A program made the position numbers and the translations under genes. DNA of 64,000 nt from Halomonas fontilapidosi (GTDB taxonomy: Bacteria > Pseudomonadota > Gammaproteobacteria > Pseudomonadales > Halomonadaceae), in contig NZ_JACHXQ010000014.1 in the NCBI RefSeq assembly GCF_014192285.1, positions 1-64,000 on the forward strand, read 5' to 3'. Every line of letters starts with the position of its first letter. Position 1 is the stretch's first letter. The notes beneath the pieces were generated by a model. That model worked only from the letters and a program-made list of their open reading frames with translations, did no database searches and was not told the DNA's origin. Positions 47,135 to 56,587 of this stretch are shown here, piece after piece.

Positions 47135-47275
47135 GGGGCTTCCTCGACCCGGGGTGTCCCCGGTCATGTTACACGCTCGCGTTGGCCTGCGTTGTCGGGG
47201 CGTTTTGTGGCATCATCGCCCTTCCCGGCAACTGCCGGCAGGGCCCAGACCGCCAACGACGCAGGCATACAGTGC

Positions 47276-47989
47276 ATGTTTCTTGATGATTTCTATACGC
47301 TTACGGACGGGCGTATCCGTATTTCCGCTCACCAGGCGAGCCAGTTCGCCAAGCGCATTGCCGGCGATTACAACCCCATCCACAATCCGGATGCGCGCCG
47401 TTTCTGTGTGCCCGGTGACCTGCTCTTTGCCCTGGTGCTGGAACGTTTCGGTCTCTCCCAGCAGATGTCGTTTCGTTTCCTGAGCATGGTCGGGGATGGT
47501 ACGCCGCTTTGTTTCAGCGAACAGCCGGATGGTCGGATTCGCGTCTGCGACGAGAGCGGCAAGTGCTACCTGGACGTCGAGCGCAGCGGCGAGACGACGC
47601 GCGACGAAGCGGTGGTGGAGGCCTTCACCCGCAGCTATGTGGCCTTCTCGGGCAAGAACTTTCCCCACTACCTCAAGCCGCTGATGGAGGAGAAGGGAGT
47701 GATGTTCAACCCGCGTCGTCCGTTGGTCATCTACGACAGCATGGGCTTTTGCCTGGAGCGCCTGGAGGTACCCGCGCCGGGCCTGGAGTTTGTCGACTCC
47801 TCGCTCGAGGTGGCCGGAAAGCGCGGCGATGTGCTGCTCGAGTTCCGCATTCTGGCAGACGATGAGCCAGTCGGCACGGGGTCCAAGAAGCTGGTGGTCA
47901 GTGGGCTCTGTGACTACGACCCCGAGGCCATGGACGAGGTGGTCGCCGAGTTCTACCGCCTAAAGGCGGCTTACGACGCCGAGGCCTGA
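47276..47989 (+). CDS. DUF3581 family protein
   Basis: The start is placed at 47276 (MFLDDFYTLTDGRIRISAHQASQFAKRIAGDYNPIHNPDARRFCVPGDLLFALVLERFG); the frame is open far upstream, inside the large AsmA-like gene's antisense strand. The 237 residues match DUF3581, which has a hotdog-like fold; AGDYNPIHNPDARRFCVPGDLLFALVL resembles the (R)-hydratase loop. Function is unknown. It is divergent from the large AsmA-like gene with 141 bases between starts. Confidence 0.82.
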   Translation: MFLDDFYTLTDGRIRISAHQASQFAKRIAGDYNPIHNPDARRFCVPGDLLFALVLERFGLSQQMSFRFLSMVGDGTPLCFSEQPDGRIRVCDESGKCYLDVERSGETTRDEAVVEAFTRSYVAFSGKNFPHYLKPLMEEKGVMFNPRRPLVIYDSMGFCLERLEVPAPGLEFVDSSLEVAGKRGDVLLEFRILADDEPVGTGSKKLVVSGLCDYDPEAMDEVVAEFYRLKAAYDAEA

Positions 47990-48025
47990 AGCGCTTCCAT
48001 CGACCCTGGCCCGCGTGCTTCAGGT

Positions 48026-48922
48026 TCAGGACACGACGGTGACCGGACAGGGTGCCAGGTCGATGACGCGGTGGCTGACACTGCCCAGCAGCGAAGATTG
48101 CCACTTGCCCAGGCCGCGGCGGCCCATGACGATCACCGGCATGGCGCCGGCGTGATACTTGGCGCGAGCGACGATGGCCTCGGGAACGCGCTTGCCTCGA
48201 CTCACGACCTCTTCGGTGCCTCGCGGCACTTCGCCGAGGGCCTTTCTGGCCTGCTCGAATGCCTTGTAGGCCATGCTGTCCTCTTCGTTCGCGGCATCCG
48301 TCGGCCGGCTCTCCGGATGACAGAACACCAGTTCCACCGACACGTCGGCACACCGCGCCAGCTCACCTGCCAGGGCGGTCGCCTTGAGGCAATGTGAGGA
48401 GCCATCTACCGGCACCAGTACCTGTCCCAGACTGGCGGCGTCGGAGAGTCCGGCTTCGGCATGCACGATGGTTACCGGGCAGCGGGCGCGGTGAACGACT
48501 TCGTTGCTGACGCTGCCTTGCATGAACTTGCCGACATCGCTCAGTTGGCGAGCCCCCAGCACCAGCAGGCTTCCGGCATGCCGGTCCGCATGCTCGAGGA
48601 TGGCGCGGTCGGGATGGCGGATGAAGGAGCTCCTCTCGATGAGCTCTTCGCTGGGTGCCCGTTTCAGCTCTGGGTCCAGCGCCTGGCGTGCCTGGGCAAA
48701 GGCCTCGGCAGCCTGGTGCTGGCGTTGCGCTCTGTCATGGTCGGCCTCCGCCTGGCGATTGGCGGGGATATCACTGAGCTCGGCCGGGTGAAGCGGCATC
48801 ACGTGCAGCAGCTGCAGCGGTATATCCAATAGCCTGGCCAGCAGGCTGGCGTGTCGGGCCGCCGCCTGCGCCGACGGTGACCCGTCGACGGGCACGATCA
48901 CCTGCGAGATCTGCTCACTCAT
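48026..48922 (-). CDS. Tandem universal stress protein (UspA domains)
   Basis: The 298-residue protein has two UspA domains: SQVIVPVDGSPSAQAAARHASLLARLL (domain 1, 1-140) and LGQVLVPVDGSSHCLKATALAGELARCADVSVELVF (domain 2, 150-298). Both domains carry ATP-binding-like motifs (GARQLSDVGKFMQGSVSNEVVHRARCPVTIVH and MGRRGLGKWQSSLLGSVSHRVIDLAPCPVTVV). Such proteins help survival under stress and starvation. RBS GGGGAGGA before the ATG. It converges on the DUF3581 gene. Confidence 0.88.
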   Translation of the reverse strand: MSEQISQVIVPVDGSPSAQAAARHASLLARLLDIPLQLLHVMPLHPAELSDIPANRQAEADHDRAQRQHQAAEAFAQARQALDPELKRAPSEELIERSSFIRHPDRAILEHADRHAGSLLVLGARQLSDVGKFMQGSVSNEVVHRARCPVTIVHAEAGLSDAASLGQVLVPVDGSSHCLKATALAGELARCADVSVELVFCHPESRPTDAANEEDSMAYKAFEQARKALGEVPRGTEEVVSRGKRVPEAIVARAKYHAGAMPVIVMGRRGLGKWQSSLLGSVSHRVIDLAPCPVTVVS

Positions 48923-49097
48923 CGAGACGTCCTCCCCGTGTAATGAACCGCTGACCTTCAGGCACTGTAATCGACGCTCGCTATCCAGCGGTAGACCCCT
49001 GGTGTCAATGTGGTATCCCCTTGAGCCTGATCTCGCTGGGCAAGGGTGTCGCCGGTGCCGTAAGGTGCGGGCACTGTCTCGAGAGGATGCTGATTCG

Positions 49098-50069
49098 ATG
49101 ATGCGTACGCTGCTGCTGGAGGCCGATGGCCGAGTAACGAGGGGCGGTGAGGAACTGGTCGCGCGCTGGCGCGACGACGTCGGGAGCCGTATCTGGATCG
49201 ACCTGCAGGGAGAAGACCAGGTGCGCGAGCGAGAGCTGCTTCAGGCCTTTGGCTGCCATCCTCTGGCCATTGACGATGCTCAGCGCGAGCGCCACCCACC
49301 CAAGATCGAGGAGTTCGACGATCACACCCTGATCCTCTATCGCGGCATCTCCTCCTTCGATGCCGAGCTCAACTTTGTCCCCCAGCAGGTCGCCTTTCTC
49401 CTCGGCCAGCGTTTCCTGATCAGCCTGCATCCCGGCACAGCGCTGAGCATCGACCGCTTGCTGGCCCATCATGAGGGAGAGACGCTCCTGCGCCTCTCCC
49501 CCGAGCACGTGGCGCTCAAGGTCATGTACATCTCCGCCGGCTACTACCTGGACAGCCTGCTCGAGTTCGAGAATGCGCTCAGCGACCTGGAGGACGCGCT
49601 GCTCGAGGATGGTAGCGATACCCTGATGCGTCGGGTCATTGCCTACCGCTCGCGACTGGTCAAGATGCGCCGGGTGTTCCGCTATCATGTCGGCATTACC
49701 CAGGAGCTCACGGCCTTTGATTATCAACACCTGCCGCGTGACAACGAGGACACCCTGCACGCCATCAACGACGTCCATGAGCGCTTCGAGCGCCTGCACA
49801 GCCTGACCCAGATGTACTACGACATCTGCGGCGACCTGATCGATGGCTACATCTCGCTCTCCTCGCACCAGCTCAACATCACCATGCGGGTGCTCACGGT
49901 GATTACCGCCATCTTCGTGCCGCTGACCTTCATTGCCGGCATCTACGGCATGAACTTCGCGAACATGCCCGAGCTCGCCTATCGCTGGGGGTACTTCGTC
50001 GTGCTCGGGCTGATGCTCGCCATCGGCCTGGGCCTGCTGTGGCTGTTTCGGCGCAGGAAGTGGCTGTGA
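49098..50069 (+). CDS. CorA/ZntB-family divalent cation transporter
   Basis: The start is placed at 49098 (MMRTLLLEADG), since earlier sequence is unlike the family. The 323 residues form the cytoplasmic funnel (ELVARWRDDVGSRIWIDLQGED, HPLAIDDAQRERHPPKIEEFDDHTLILYRG) and two C-terminal helices with the signature GMN in FIAGIYGMNFANMPEL. The members move Mg2+, Co2+ or Zn2+; the fold cannot tell CorA from ZntB. No neighbour hints at the metal. It is a single gene. Confidence 0.85.
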   Translation: MMRTLLLEADGRVTRGGEELVARWRDDVGSRIWIDLQGEDQVRERELLQAFGCHPLAIDDAQRERHPPKIEEFDDHTLILYRGISSFDAELNFVPQQVAFLLGQRFLISLHPGTALSIDRLLAHHEGETLLRLSPEHVALKVMYISAGYYLDSLLEFENALSDLEDALLEDGSDTLMRRVIAYRSRLVKMRRVFRYHVGITQELTAFDYQHLPRDNEDTLHAINDVHERFERLHSLTQMYYDICGDLIDGYISLSSHQLNITMRVLTVITAIFVPLTFIAGIYGMNFANMPELAYRWGYFVVLGLMLAIGLGLLWLFRRRKWL

Positions 50070-50178
50070 GATTCACTCCACCGATTGCCTGACTTGCCGG
50101 CACAGCACGGCCCCACCCGGGACGCAGGCACGAGCGCCTGCTAGGCTGACGTCTGATACCCATGCCAGCCACGCCGCC

Positions 50179-51549
50179 ATGCCCAGGGATGCGATGATCG
50201 ACGCTCAGCGCCTTTACGACGACCTGGTCGGACACTGCAAGCCGCCGGAGCAGTGCCTGATCGGGGTCGAGCATGAAGCCTTCCTGTTTTCGCGGCACGA
50301 CCATCGACGCCTGCCCTATGCCGGGCCCGCCGGCATTGAAGGCGTGTTGACGGCGCTGGAGCGCTTCGGCTGGCAACCCCAACATGAGCAAGGCCGCCTG
50401 GTCGGCCTCAGCGGCGATGCCGCCTCTATCACCCTGGAGCCCGCCGGTCAGCTGGAGTTGTCGGGAACCCCCTGGCCCGACCTTCACGGCGTTGCCGCGG
50501 AGATGATCGAGCATCGTCGCCAGCTGGCCGAACTCGCTGACGACCTGGGCTTGGGCGTTCTGGCACTGGGTTTTGCCCCGGCATGGGCGCGCGAGGCGGC
50601 CGACTGGGTGCCCAAGAGCCGCTACCGCATCATGCGCGACTACATGCCTCGAGTCGGCGTTCATGGCCTCGACATGATGGCGCGCAGCTGTTCGCTACAG
50701 CTCAATTTCGACTACTGCAGCGAGGCGGACATGCGCGAAAAGTACCGTCTGGCCATGGCATTGCAGCCCCTGGTGATGGTGGCGCTGGCCAACGCCCCTT
50801 TCGCCGATGGCGAGGACAGCACTCTCACCTCCTATCGCCACTACGTCTGGCTGCACACCGACTCTGCCCGCTGCGGCGTGCTGCCGGAGGTGCTGCGTGA
50901 CGACTTCGGCTTCGCTGACTACGTGCAGCGTGCAATGGACGTGCCGATGTACTCTGTCGCCAGGGACGGTGCGCACCTCGACCTGGCCGGCCGCAGCTTT
51001 CGCGACATGATGCGCGGGGAACTGCATGAACTGCCCGGCGAGACGCCCACGCAGCAGGACTGGGCGGACCACCTCAACACCCTGATGCACGACGTGCGCC
51101 TCAAGGGGCACCTGGAACTGCGCGGCAATGATTCCCTGCCGCTGGAACTGAGCCTGTCCCTGGCAGCGTTCTGGACCGGGCTGCTGTATGACGAGCGCGC
51201 GCGTCGGCAGGCGCTGGCGCTGGTGGAGGGCTGCGACGCCGCCCATCTCAACCTGCTGCGCCACCGCCTTCCCGGGCTGGGCCTTGCCGACAGCCATCGT
51301 ATCTCGGTCAGCGGGGTATACCGGGCAGCTTCGCTGCTCGAGGCGCTGGAAGCGGCGTTCGACCTGGCCCACCAGGGACTCGAGCGTCGCGCTCGCCGCG
51401 ATGCCTCGGGCAAGAACGAGACGGCCTACCTCGAGCCCCTGCGCCGCATCATCGGCAGGCGGTTTAGCCCGGCGGAGCGTTGGCGCGGCCAACTTCAGCG
51501 AGAATGGCGAGGCCATCTCGGCGCGCTCTATCGTCATGCCGGTTTCTAG
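50179..51549 (+). CDS. gshA: Glutamate--cysteine ligase
   Basis: The 456-residue protein starts at 50179 or at the second ATG 50194. Segments of the plant/proteobacterial-type gamma-glutamylcysteine synthetase are seen: IGVEHEAFLFSRHDHRRLPYAGPAGIEGVLTAL near the N-terminus, SITLEPAGQLELSG, RYRIMRDYMPRVGVHGLDMMARSCSLQLNFDY, and a glycine-rich middle. It makes gamma-glutamylcysteine, the first step of glutathione synthesis, which may serve the GPx-like enzyme encoded earlier. The type (class I versus class II) cannot be fixed, but the RxxxMxxY and SCSLQLN motifs favour the proteobacterial/plant type. Confidence 0.88.
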   Translation: MPRDAMIDAQRLYDDLVGHCKPPEQCLIGVEHEAFLFSRHDHRRLPYAGPAGIEGVLTALERFGWQPQHEQGRLVGLSGDAASITLEPAGQLELSGTPWPDLHGVAAEMIEHRRQLAELADDLGLGVLALGFAPAWAREAADWVPKSRYRIMRDYMPRVGVHGLDMMARSCSLQLNFDYCSEADMREKYRLAMALQPLVMVALANAPFADGEDSTLTSYRHYVWLHTDSARCGVLPEVLRDDFGFADYVQRAMDVPMYSVARDGAHLDLAGRSFRDMMRGELHELPGETPTQQDWADHLNTLMHDVRLKGHLELRGNDSLPLELSLSLAAFWTGLLYDERARRQALALVEGCDAAHLNLLRHRLPGLGLADSHRISVSGVYRAASLLEALEAAFDLAHQGLERRARRDASGKNETAYLEPLRRIIGRRFSPAERWRGQLQREWRGHLGALYRHAGF

Positions 51550-51708
51550 GCGAAAGACCGGAAGCGTAGTGCCCGACGTCACCAATGCGGCGCGCTAGTG
51601 TCGACATTCGCATGGTAATGCCGCATCAGCGTTGATGTGCTCTTCTGGCGGGCTTCGCCACTGGACCTTAGTCTAGATGGCCGACTTGATCCCACTCACG
51701 GACTGACC

Positions 51709-52941
51709 ATGCATCCCCAACGCGCGCGACTGCACAACGAGCTTCACGCCCGCCCTTCGATCTACTTCGAGGAGCCGGCGCACCTTCACCACTACGCCTT
51801 CCTCGACGATGACGACATCGCCGCGGATATCCTTGGCCGGGTTGCCGAAGTGGTCGGCAAAACCCCCGATGTCGAGGCGGCCCAGGAGATTCTCGAGCTC
51901 GGTGACCAGACCCTCAAGTGGGAGCGACACACCGAGTTCTTTACCCTGACCCTGCTGGTGCCCAAGCCAGCCCGGGGCGAGCTCTGGCCATCGCCCCCGC
52001 CGCTGCTGGCGGAGGTCGCCGCCGAACACAGCCGGTCGCTGATCAATGCCAGCCTGATTCTGGTGGAGGCCGAGACTGCCTGGGACGGCGATGCCGAGGC
52101 CTACGGTTTTCGCGACCCCGCCGGTTCCAGCCTCGGTGACGGCGACGCCACCGTCTGGAGTGACTTTCGGCTTACCGCGGCAGGCGTCAACCGCCTGCTG
52201 CTGGTCAACCACGGCCTCAACGCCTTTCGCCTGGGGCGCATGACCCGGCGACTGCTGGAGATCGAGACCTACCGCATGATGGCCTCGCTGGCGCTGCCGG
52301 TAGCCAAGCAGATGAGTCTCGAGCTACGCGACCACGAGCTCGAGCTCGGCGAGCTCTCGGATCGCAATACCGAAGACGAGGAAGCGAGCTCTCGGCCGTT
52401 GCTGGCGGCCATTTCCGCGCTCTCGGCGCGGCTCGAACGCTCGGGTGCCCGCTCGCGTCAGCGCTTCAGCGCCACCGAGGCTTACGCGCGGATCGTCTTC
52501 AATCGTATTGATGAGCTTCGCGAGGCGCGCCTCGGCGACCGCCCACGGCTGGGGACCTTTATCCTGCGCCGCTTCCGGCCGACGGTGCATTACTGCGCCG
52601 CGATCAACCAGCGCCAGACCAGCCTGGCGGAGAGCGTGGCGCGGCTCAACGACCTGCTGCGGACCCGTGCCCAGGTGGAGATCGAGGAGCAGAACTCCGA
52701 GATCCTGCATAGCCTCAACGAGCGCACCAGCAGCCAGCTGAAGATCCAGAAGGCCGTCGAGGGGCTGTCGATCATCGTCATCAGCTACTACCTCTTCAGC
52801 CTGGTCAAGCTCGCCCTGGAGAGTCTCGGGGCGCTTGGCATGCCCATCGAGCCGCGCATCGCCGCCATGGTATTCGGCCCCCTGACGCTGCTGGTCATCG
52901 GGCTGCTGGCCTGGCGGATCCAGCGCGTCAAGAATCACTGA
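51709..52941 (+). CDS. DUF3422 family membrane protein
   Basis: The start is at 51709 (MHPQRARLHNELHARPSIYFEEPAHLHHYAF). The 410 residues match DUF3422: the N-terminal LHNELHARP, a helical middle with NDLLRTRAQVEIEEQNSEILHSLNERTSSQLKIQKAVEGLSIIVISYYLFSLV, and two C-terminal membrane helices. The topology suggests a cytoplasmic domain with a membrane tail, like CorA-type proteins. Its function is unknown. The gene converges with the MFS gene, 3 bases apart. Confidence 0.85.
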   Translation: MHPQRARLHNELHARPSIYFEEPAHLHHYAFLDDDDIAADILGRVAEVVGKTPDVEAAQEILELGDQTLKWERHTEFFTLTLLVPKPARGELWPSPPPLLAEVAAEHSRSLINASLILVEAETAWDGDAEAYGFRDPAGSSLGDGDATVWSDFRLTAAGVNRLLLVNHGLNAFRLGRMTRRLLEIETYRMMASLALPVAKQMSLELRDHELELGELSDRNTEDEEASSRPLLAAISALSARLERSGARSRQRFSATEAYARIVFNRIDELREARLGDRPRLGTFILRRFRPTVHYCAAINQRQTSLAESVARLNDLLRTRAQVEIEEQNSEILHSLNERTSSQLKIQKAVEGLSIIVISYYLFSLVKLALESLGALGMPIEPRIAAMVFGPLTLLVIGLLAWRIQRVKNH

Positions 52942-52944
52942 CTC

Positions 52945-54099
52945 TCAGCGCCCGGTATGTCTGACCCGGGCCCGCAGCGTGAACAGTGACAGCGCCAGCA
53001 GGCCCATCAGCGCCATGAGCAGCAGCGGGAAGCTGCGCGTTCCGGCCTGCTCGAGTAGCGGGCCGGTCAGCGTCGGCACCGCCATGGCGCCGCTGCCGGC
53101 GGCCAGGAAGATCATCCCCGTGGTGCGCCCGTTCATGGCCATCAGCTGGTTGCTCAGCCCGAACAGGGTAGGAAAGATCGCCGAGGCGGCCAGACCGAAG
53201 AGCAGCGAGACGACCGCCAGCGGCATTGTGTCCCACTGCAGTGCCAGGCTGCTGGCCAATCCCAGGGTCAGGCAGCCGCGCAGCACCCACCAGGGCGAAA
53301 AGCGGCGCAACAGCGGGATCGCCAGCAGGCGTCCCACCGAGAGTGCCAGCCAGAAGAGGGTGGCCAGCACCGCGGCGTCCTCGCCCGGCATGCCGCGCAG
53401 GGTGGCGTAGGCGGTCACCCATCCGGCGAAGGTAATCTCGGTACCCACGTAGAGGCCGAACATGAACAGGAACAGCCCCAGCCGCCAGTTGTCGGGCAAG
53501 GGCATGGTGGCGGTGTCATCGCTACTGGCCGGCAGCCGTGGGCTCTCCAGCTGGGCCAGTGGCCACAGCAGCAACAGCGCGTAGAGGGCCACCGCCCAGA
53601 AGGCCCAGGCGACGTGGTCGGTCAGCGCCAGCACCAACACCAGCACCAGCGGCACCAGGGTGTTGCCCAACCCGAAGCAGAAGTGCAGGGCGCTGATCCA
53701 GGGCGGCGAGTCCTTGCCGTGGGCCCACAGCAGCAGGGTATTGGTGCCGGCATTGGCCGAGACCTCGGCCAGGCCCAGCAGGAAGATGACCCCGGTGAGC
53801 ATCGCCAGCCCCTGACTGATCGGCACCACCGCGAGCCCCGCCGCCATCAGCAGCAGCATGGCGACCAGCACCCGGTGACCCGAGAAGCGGTCCACCAGCC
53901 GTCCCACGAGCAGCGAGCCGAGCATGTTGCCCAGCGCGCGGGCGGTAAACAGCACCGAGATCTGGCCCATCGTCGAATCCGTCATTGCGGCCAGGTGGGG
54001 CAGCGCCGGGCCAAGCAGGCCGCCGCTCATGCCGACGGCCAGCATGACCAGGAAGTAGCGGTAAGTGACCCGACGGGCGTGGGGCGTCGTGGCCGGCAT
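52945..54099 (-). CDS. MFS transporter
   Basis: The 384-residue protein has 12 hydrophobic segments and the MFS loop motif LLVGRLVDRFSGHRVLVAML between helices 2 and 3. ITFAGWVTAYATLRGM in the second half and its short length resemble fucose/glucose-type permeases (FucP-like). The substrate is unknown. RBS AAGGAGAGG directly before the ATG. It is a single gene between DUF3422 and a diguanylate cyclase. Confidence 0.85.
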   Translation of the reverse strand: MPATTPHARRVTYRYFLVMLAVGMSGGLLGPALPHLAAMTDSTMGQISVLFTARALGNMLGSLLVGRLVDRFSGHRVLVAMLLLMAAGLAVVPISQGLAMLTGVIFLLGLAEVSANAGTNTLLLWAHGKDSPPWISALHFCFGLGNTLVPLVLVLVLALTDHVAWAFWAVALYALLLLWPLAQLESPRLPASSDDTATMPLPDNWRLGLFLFMFGLYVGTEITFAGWVTAYATLRGMPGEDAAVLATLFWLALSVGRLLAIPLLRRFSPWWVLRGCLTLGLASSLALQWDTMPLAVVSLLFGLAASAIFPTLFGLSNQLMAMNGRTTGMIFLAAGSGAMAVPTLTGPLLEQAGTRSFPLLLMALMGLLALSLFTLRARVRHTGR

Positions 54100-54235
54100 G
54101 TCCTCTCCTTGGCAGGCGGCAAAGGGCGCGATTGTGCCATCTTTATCGGCTCAGCGACGCCTTGCTTCCTGTGCCCCCGGCACGGACCGGTCTTGCCCCA
54201 GGCTGCCGTCAGCCGGCTTCCTGCTGAGCGCTAGG

Positions 54236-55273
54236 TCAGGCCACGTTCTGGTCCGTCACGCGGTTGCCACCCGCGTTCTTGCTGCGGTACATGGCGCTGT
54301 CGGCGTGGTCGACAAGTCCCTCGAAGGATTCGCCATGTTCGGGAAAGGCGGCCACGCCGATGCTGATCGACTGCTGTTGGTGCCACCTGGTATCGAGAAG
54401 ACGCTGCATCATCTTCTTGCCCCCGGCGGCATCGGTCTCGGGCAGCAGCATCACGAATTCGTCACCGCCGTAGCGGGCCAGGATGTCGCTGCTGCGCTTG
54501 CACGCCTGAAGCCGCTTCGCCAGGTCCAGGATAGCCCGGTCACCGGCGCAGTGACCCTGGCTGTCGTTGATGACCTTGAGGCCATCCATGTCGACGACGA
54601 CGACACAGTAGGGGTGCTGCGAACGTCTGGCCATTTCGTGGATGGGCCCGGCCAGGTCGTCGAACGCACGGCGGTTGAACAGGCCGGTCAACACATCCCG
54701 GCTGGCCATCTTCAGCAGGGTGCGATTGGAGAGATGGATGGTATGCACCAGTGCCGCGGTAAGGTAGCCGACGATCAACAGGGCGATGATGCTGGTGCCG
54801 ACGGGTGCCAGGTTGGCGGTGGTCAGGATCTCGGTGCCCTGCAGGTGGAGGAGCAGCAACTGGCAGGCCGCGATCGCTGCCACCTCGAGCATCGTGACCA
54901 GCACGCCCAGGGTCAGGGCGCTGGTGACGACGGCCAGCAGGTAGAGACTCGCCAGCGGGCCGGTAACGCCCTCGGTGCCGTAGAGGAACCAGGTGATGAA
55001 GCCGATCATGGCCCAGGTGTGCAAGGCCAGCAGCCAGCGCTGCCGCTCGCCGAAGAAGCGTAGCCGGCTGGCCAGCAGGCTGAAGCCGAAATAGCCGAAG
55101 GTCGCGGTCAGCACGCCCAGGCCTCCCTCGGCGGGCAGGCCCATGACCACCAGGTAGAGGATGACGATCGTGACCAGCAGCCACTCGATCTGATAGAGGC
55201 CGGCAGAGAATCCCCGAATCTGGACGCCCTCAGGATCCCATTCCAGCGGTGGCAGGGGGTCTTGTTCGGACAT
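54236..55273 (-). CDS. Membrane diguanylate cyclase (GGDEF)
   Basis: The 345-residue protein has six membrane helices (residues about 25-185) as the sensor, then a GGDEF domain with MASRDVLTGLFNRRAF, the intact active site RYGGDEFVML, and a C-terminal SIGVAAFPEHG. No EAL domain is attached. It should make cyclic di-GMP under membrane control. The I-site (RxxD) is not obvious. It starts divergently from nothing nearby, standing alone. Confidence 0.87.
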   Translation of the reverse strand: MSEQDPLPPLEWDPEGVQIRGFSAGLYQIEWLLVTIVILYLVVMGLPAEGGLGVLTATFGYFGFSLLASRLRFFGERQRWLLALHTWAMIGFITWFLYGTEGVTGPLASLYLLAVVTSALTLGVLVTMLEVAAIAACQLLLLHLQGTEILTTANLAPVGTSIIALLIVGYLTAALVHTIHLSNRTLLKMASRDVLTGLFNRRAFDDLAGPIHEMARRSQHPYCVVVVDMDGLKVINDSQGHCAGDRAILDLAKRLQACKRSSDILARYGGDEFVMLLPETDAAGGKKMMQRLLDTRWHQQQSISIGVAAFPEHGESFEGLVDHADSAMYRSKNAGGNRVTDQNVA

Positions 55274-55432
55274 GGCGTCGTCTCGCGGGTCTAGGGCATC
55301 CGTGCGACACGCTATCGCATGTTTCCTCGCACTTCACCTCACGGCGTCACCGGGCTTTCCACGCAATGACGTCGCAAGACGGCGGCCAGCCTGAGGATGG
55401 CTGGCCTGGGTGCTGTGGCAACGCGCGACCGG

Positions 55433-55618
55433 CTACGTCGCGTCGCTGTTTGCCTGGTAGGACAGCCGCTGCCAGACCGCCTCGCGCTCGGTCTCGCTCA
55501 TTCGGCTCCAGCCAGCGATCTCGTTCACGGTTCGGCCGCAGCCCTCGCAGAGGGTGCCGCACGCTGTCAGGCGGCAGACCTGAATGCAGGGAGAGGGGGG
55601 ACGTGGGCTCTGTGGCAT
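55433..55618 (-). CDS. DUF1289 family protein
   Basis: The 61-residue protein has the DUF1289 signature PSPCIQVCRLTACGTLCEGCGRTVNEIAGWSRMSETEREAVWQRL. Four cysteines in CxxxC and CxxC patterns suggest a small metal site (Zn or Fe-S). It is often found next to oxidoreductases or DUF3820. Here the stop of the DUF3820 gene lies 4 bases upstream. Function is unknown. Confidence 0.8.
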   Translation of the reverse strand: MPQSPRPPSPCIQVCRLTACGTLCEGCGRTVNEIAGWSRMSETEREAVWQRLSYQANSDAT

Positions 55619-55622
55619 GGTC

Positions 55623-55838
55623 TCAGGCCTCCTTGCGCAGCGGGTCGAGCAATTCGCTCAGACCGTTGTGGTCGATCTCGTGCATCAGGTTCAGCAGCCT
55701 GCCGATCTGGCCTTCGGGAAAGCCCTCGCGGGCGAACCAGTTGAGGTAGGGGCCGGGCAGGTCGGCGATCAGACAGCCCGCATGCTTGCCGAAGGGCATG
55801 CGCAGGGTGATCAGTTTCTCAAGGTCTTCGGGATTCAC
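55623..55838 (-). CDS. DUF3820 family protein
   Basis: The GTG start at 55838 gives 71 residues (NPEDLEKLITLRMPFGKHAGCLIADLPGPYLNWFAREGFPEGQIGRLLNLMHEIDHNGLSELLDPLRKEA), all of the DUF3820 family (PFGKxxGxxLxDLPxxYLxWFxxxGFPxG). The frame runs on upstream to 55925, but that is outside the family. Relatives are called putative quorum-regulated virulence factors in Pseudomonas; the fold is nuclease-like. It is paired with the DUF1289 gene. Confidence 0.78.
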   Translation of the reverse strand: MNPEDLEKLITLRMPFGKHAGCLIADLPGPYLNWFAREGFPEGQIGRLLNLMHEIDHNGLSELLDPLRKEA

Positions 55839-55874
55839 TATGCTGGCTCCATGATGGACGGAGGCGAATTTACC

Positions 55875-56357
55875 ATGGCAAGCGTGACGCTCGAAGGGCC
55901 CATCGGGGTAATCGCCGATACCCACGGGTTACTTCGTCCCGAGGCGCTGGCGATGCTCGAGGGCTGCGGACTGATCCTGCATCTCGGCGATGTCGGCAGC
56001 AAGGAGGAGGACCGCGCCCTGCTCGAGCGTCTCGCCGAACTGGCGCCCCTGCAGGCCGTACGCGGCAATATCGACACCGCGTCCTGGGCCGAGCGGCTTC
56101 CCCACACCAGGGATCTCCGGGTCAACGGCTGGCGGTTGCACCTGGTGCACGACATCGCCGACCTCGACGCGACCCTCGCCTGCGACGTCGTGCTCCACGG
56201 CCACTCCCACAAGCCGCGCAACGAATGGCAGGGCGGGCGGCTGCTGTTCAACCCGGGGGCTGCCGGCAAGCGTCGCTTTCGGCTGCCGATTACCCTGGGC
56301 AAGCTGTGGGCAGATGCGCGTGGCCTGCGCGGCGCGATCCTGCACCTGCCGCTGTAA
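55875..56357 (+). CDS. YfcE-like metallophosphoesterase
   Basis: The start at 55875 has a GGAGG site 9 bases upstream. The 160-residue protein has the calcineurin-like phosphoesterase motifs: GVIADTHGLL (DxH), LHLGDVGS (GDxx), VRGNID (GNxD/H), and LHGHSHKPRNEW (GHxH). It hydrolyses phosphodiester bonds with two metal ions. The family is YfcE/MJ0936-like; the natural substrate is unknown. It starts 36 bases from the divergent DUF3820 gene. Confidence 0.86.
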   Translation: MASVTLEGPIGVIADTHGLLRPEALAMLEGCGLILHLGDVGSKEEDRALLERLAELAPLQAVRGNIDTASWAERLPHTRDLRVNGWRLHLVHDIADLDATLACDVVLHGHSHKPRNEWQGGRLLFNPGAAGKRRFRLPITLGKLWADARGLRGAILHLPL

Positions 56358-56374
56358 CTCGGGCCACCGAGCGC

Positions 56375-56530
56375 GTGGCCACCTGGCTTGCCGAGACCGG
56401 CGGTGAGAACCGGGCCACGCGAGCCAATGTCGTTCACGCCCTGCTGCACCTGCTCAAGGCCCGGGAGCTGCGCGATCGCGAGTTCGTGCTGCTCGATGGC
56501 GAAAGGGAGATCGGCGAGGCCCAGCGCTGA
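56375..56530 (+). CDS. Possible small protein, unknown
   Basis: A GTG-initiated 51-residue ORF (ATWLAETGGENRATRANVVHALLHLLKARELRDREFVLLDGEREIGEAQR) lies 17 bases after the metallophosphoesterase. It has a helical, charged composition. There is no good RBS and no recognised family, so its reality is doubtful. Confidence 0.25.
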   Translation: MATWLAETGGENRATRANVVHALLHLLKARELRDREFVLLDGEREIGEAQR

Positions 56531-56587
56531 CCCTCCGCCGGGCAGCGAGACGGCCGTTTCGCTGCCGGGGCCGCTATGACGCCACGC

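Noticed and set aside
46871..47275. N-terminal extension of the DUF3581 gene
   Set aside because: This part is antisense to the AsmA-like gene and outside the DUF3581 family; the ATG at 47276 gives the normal length.
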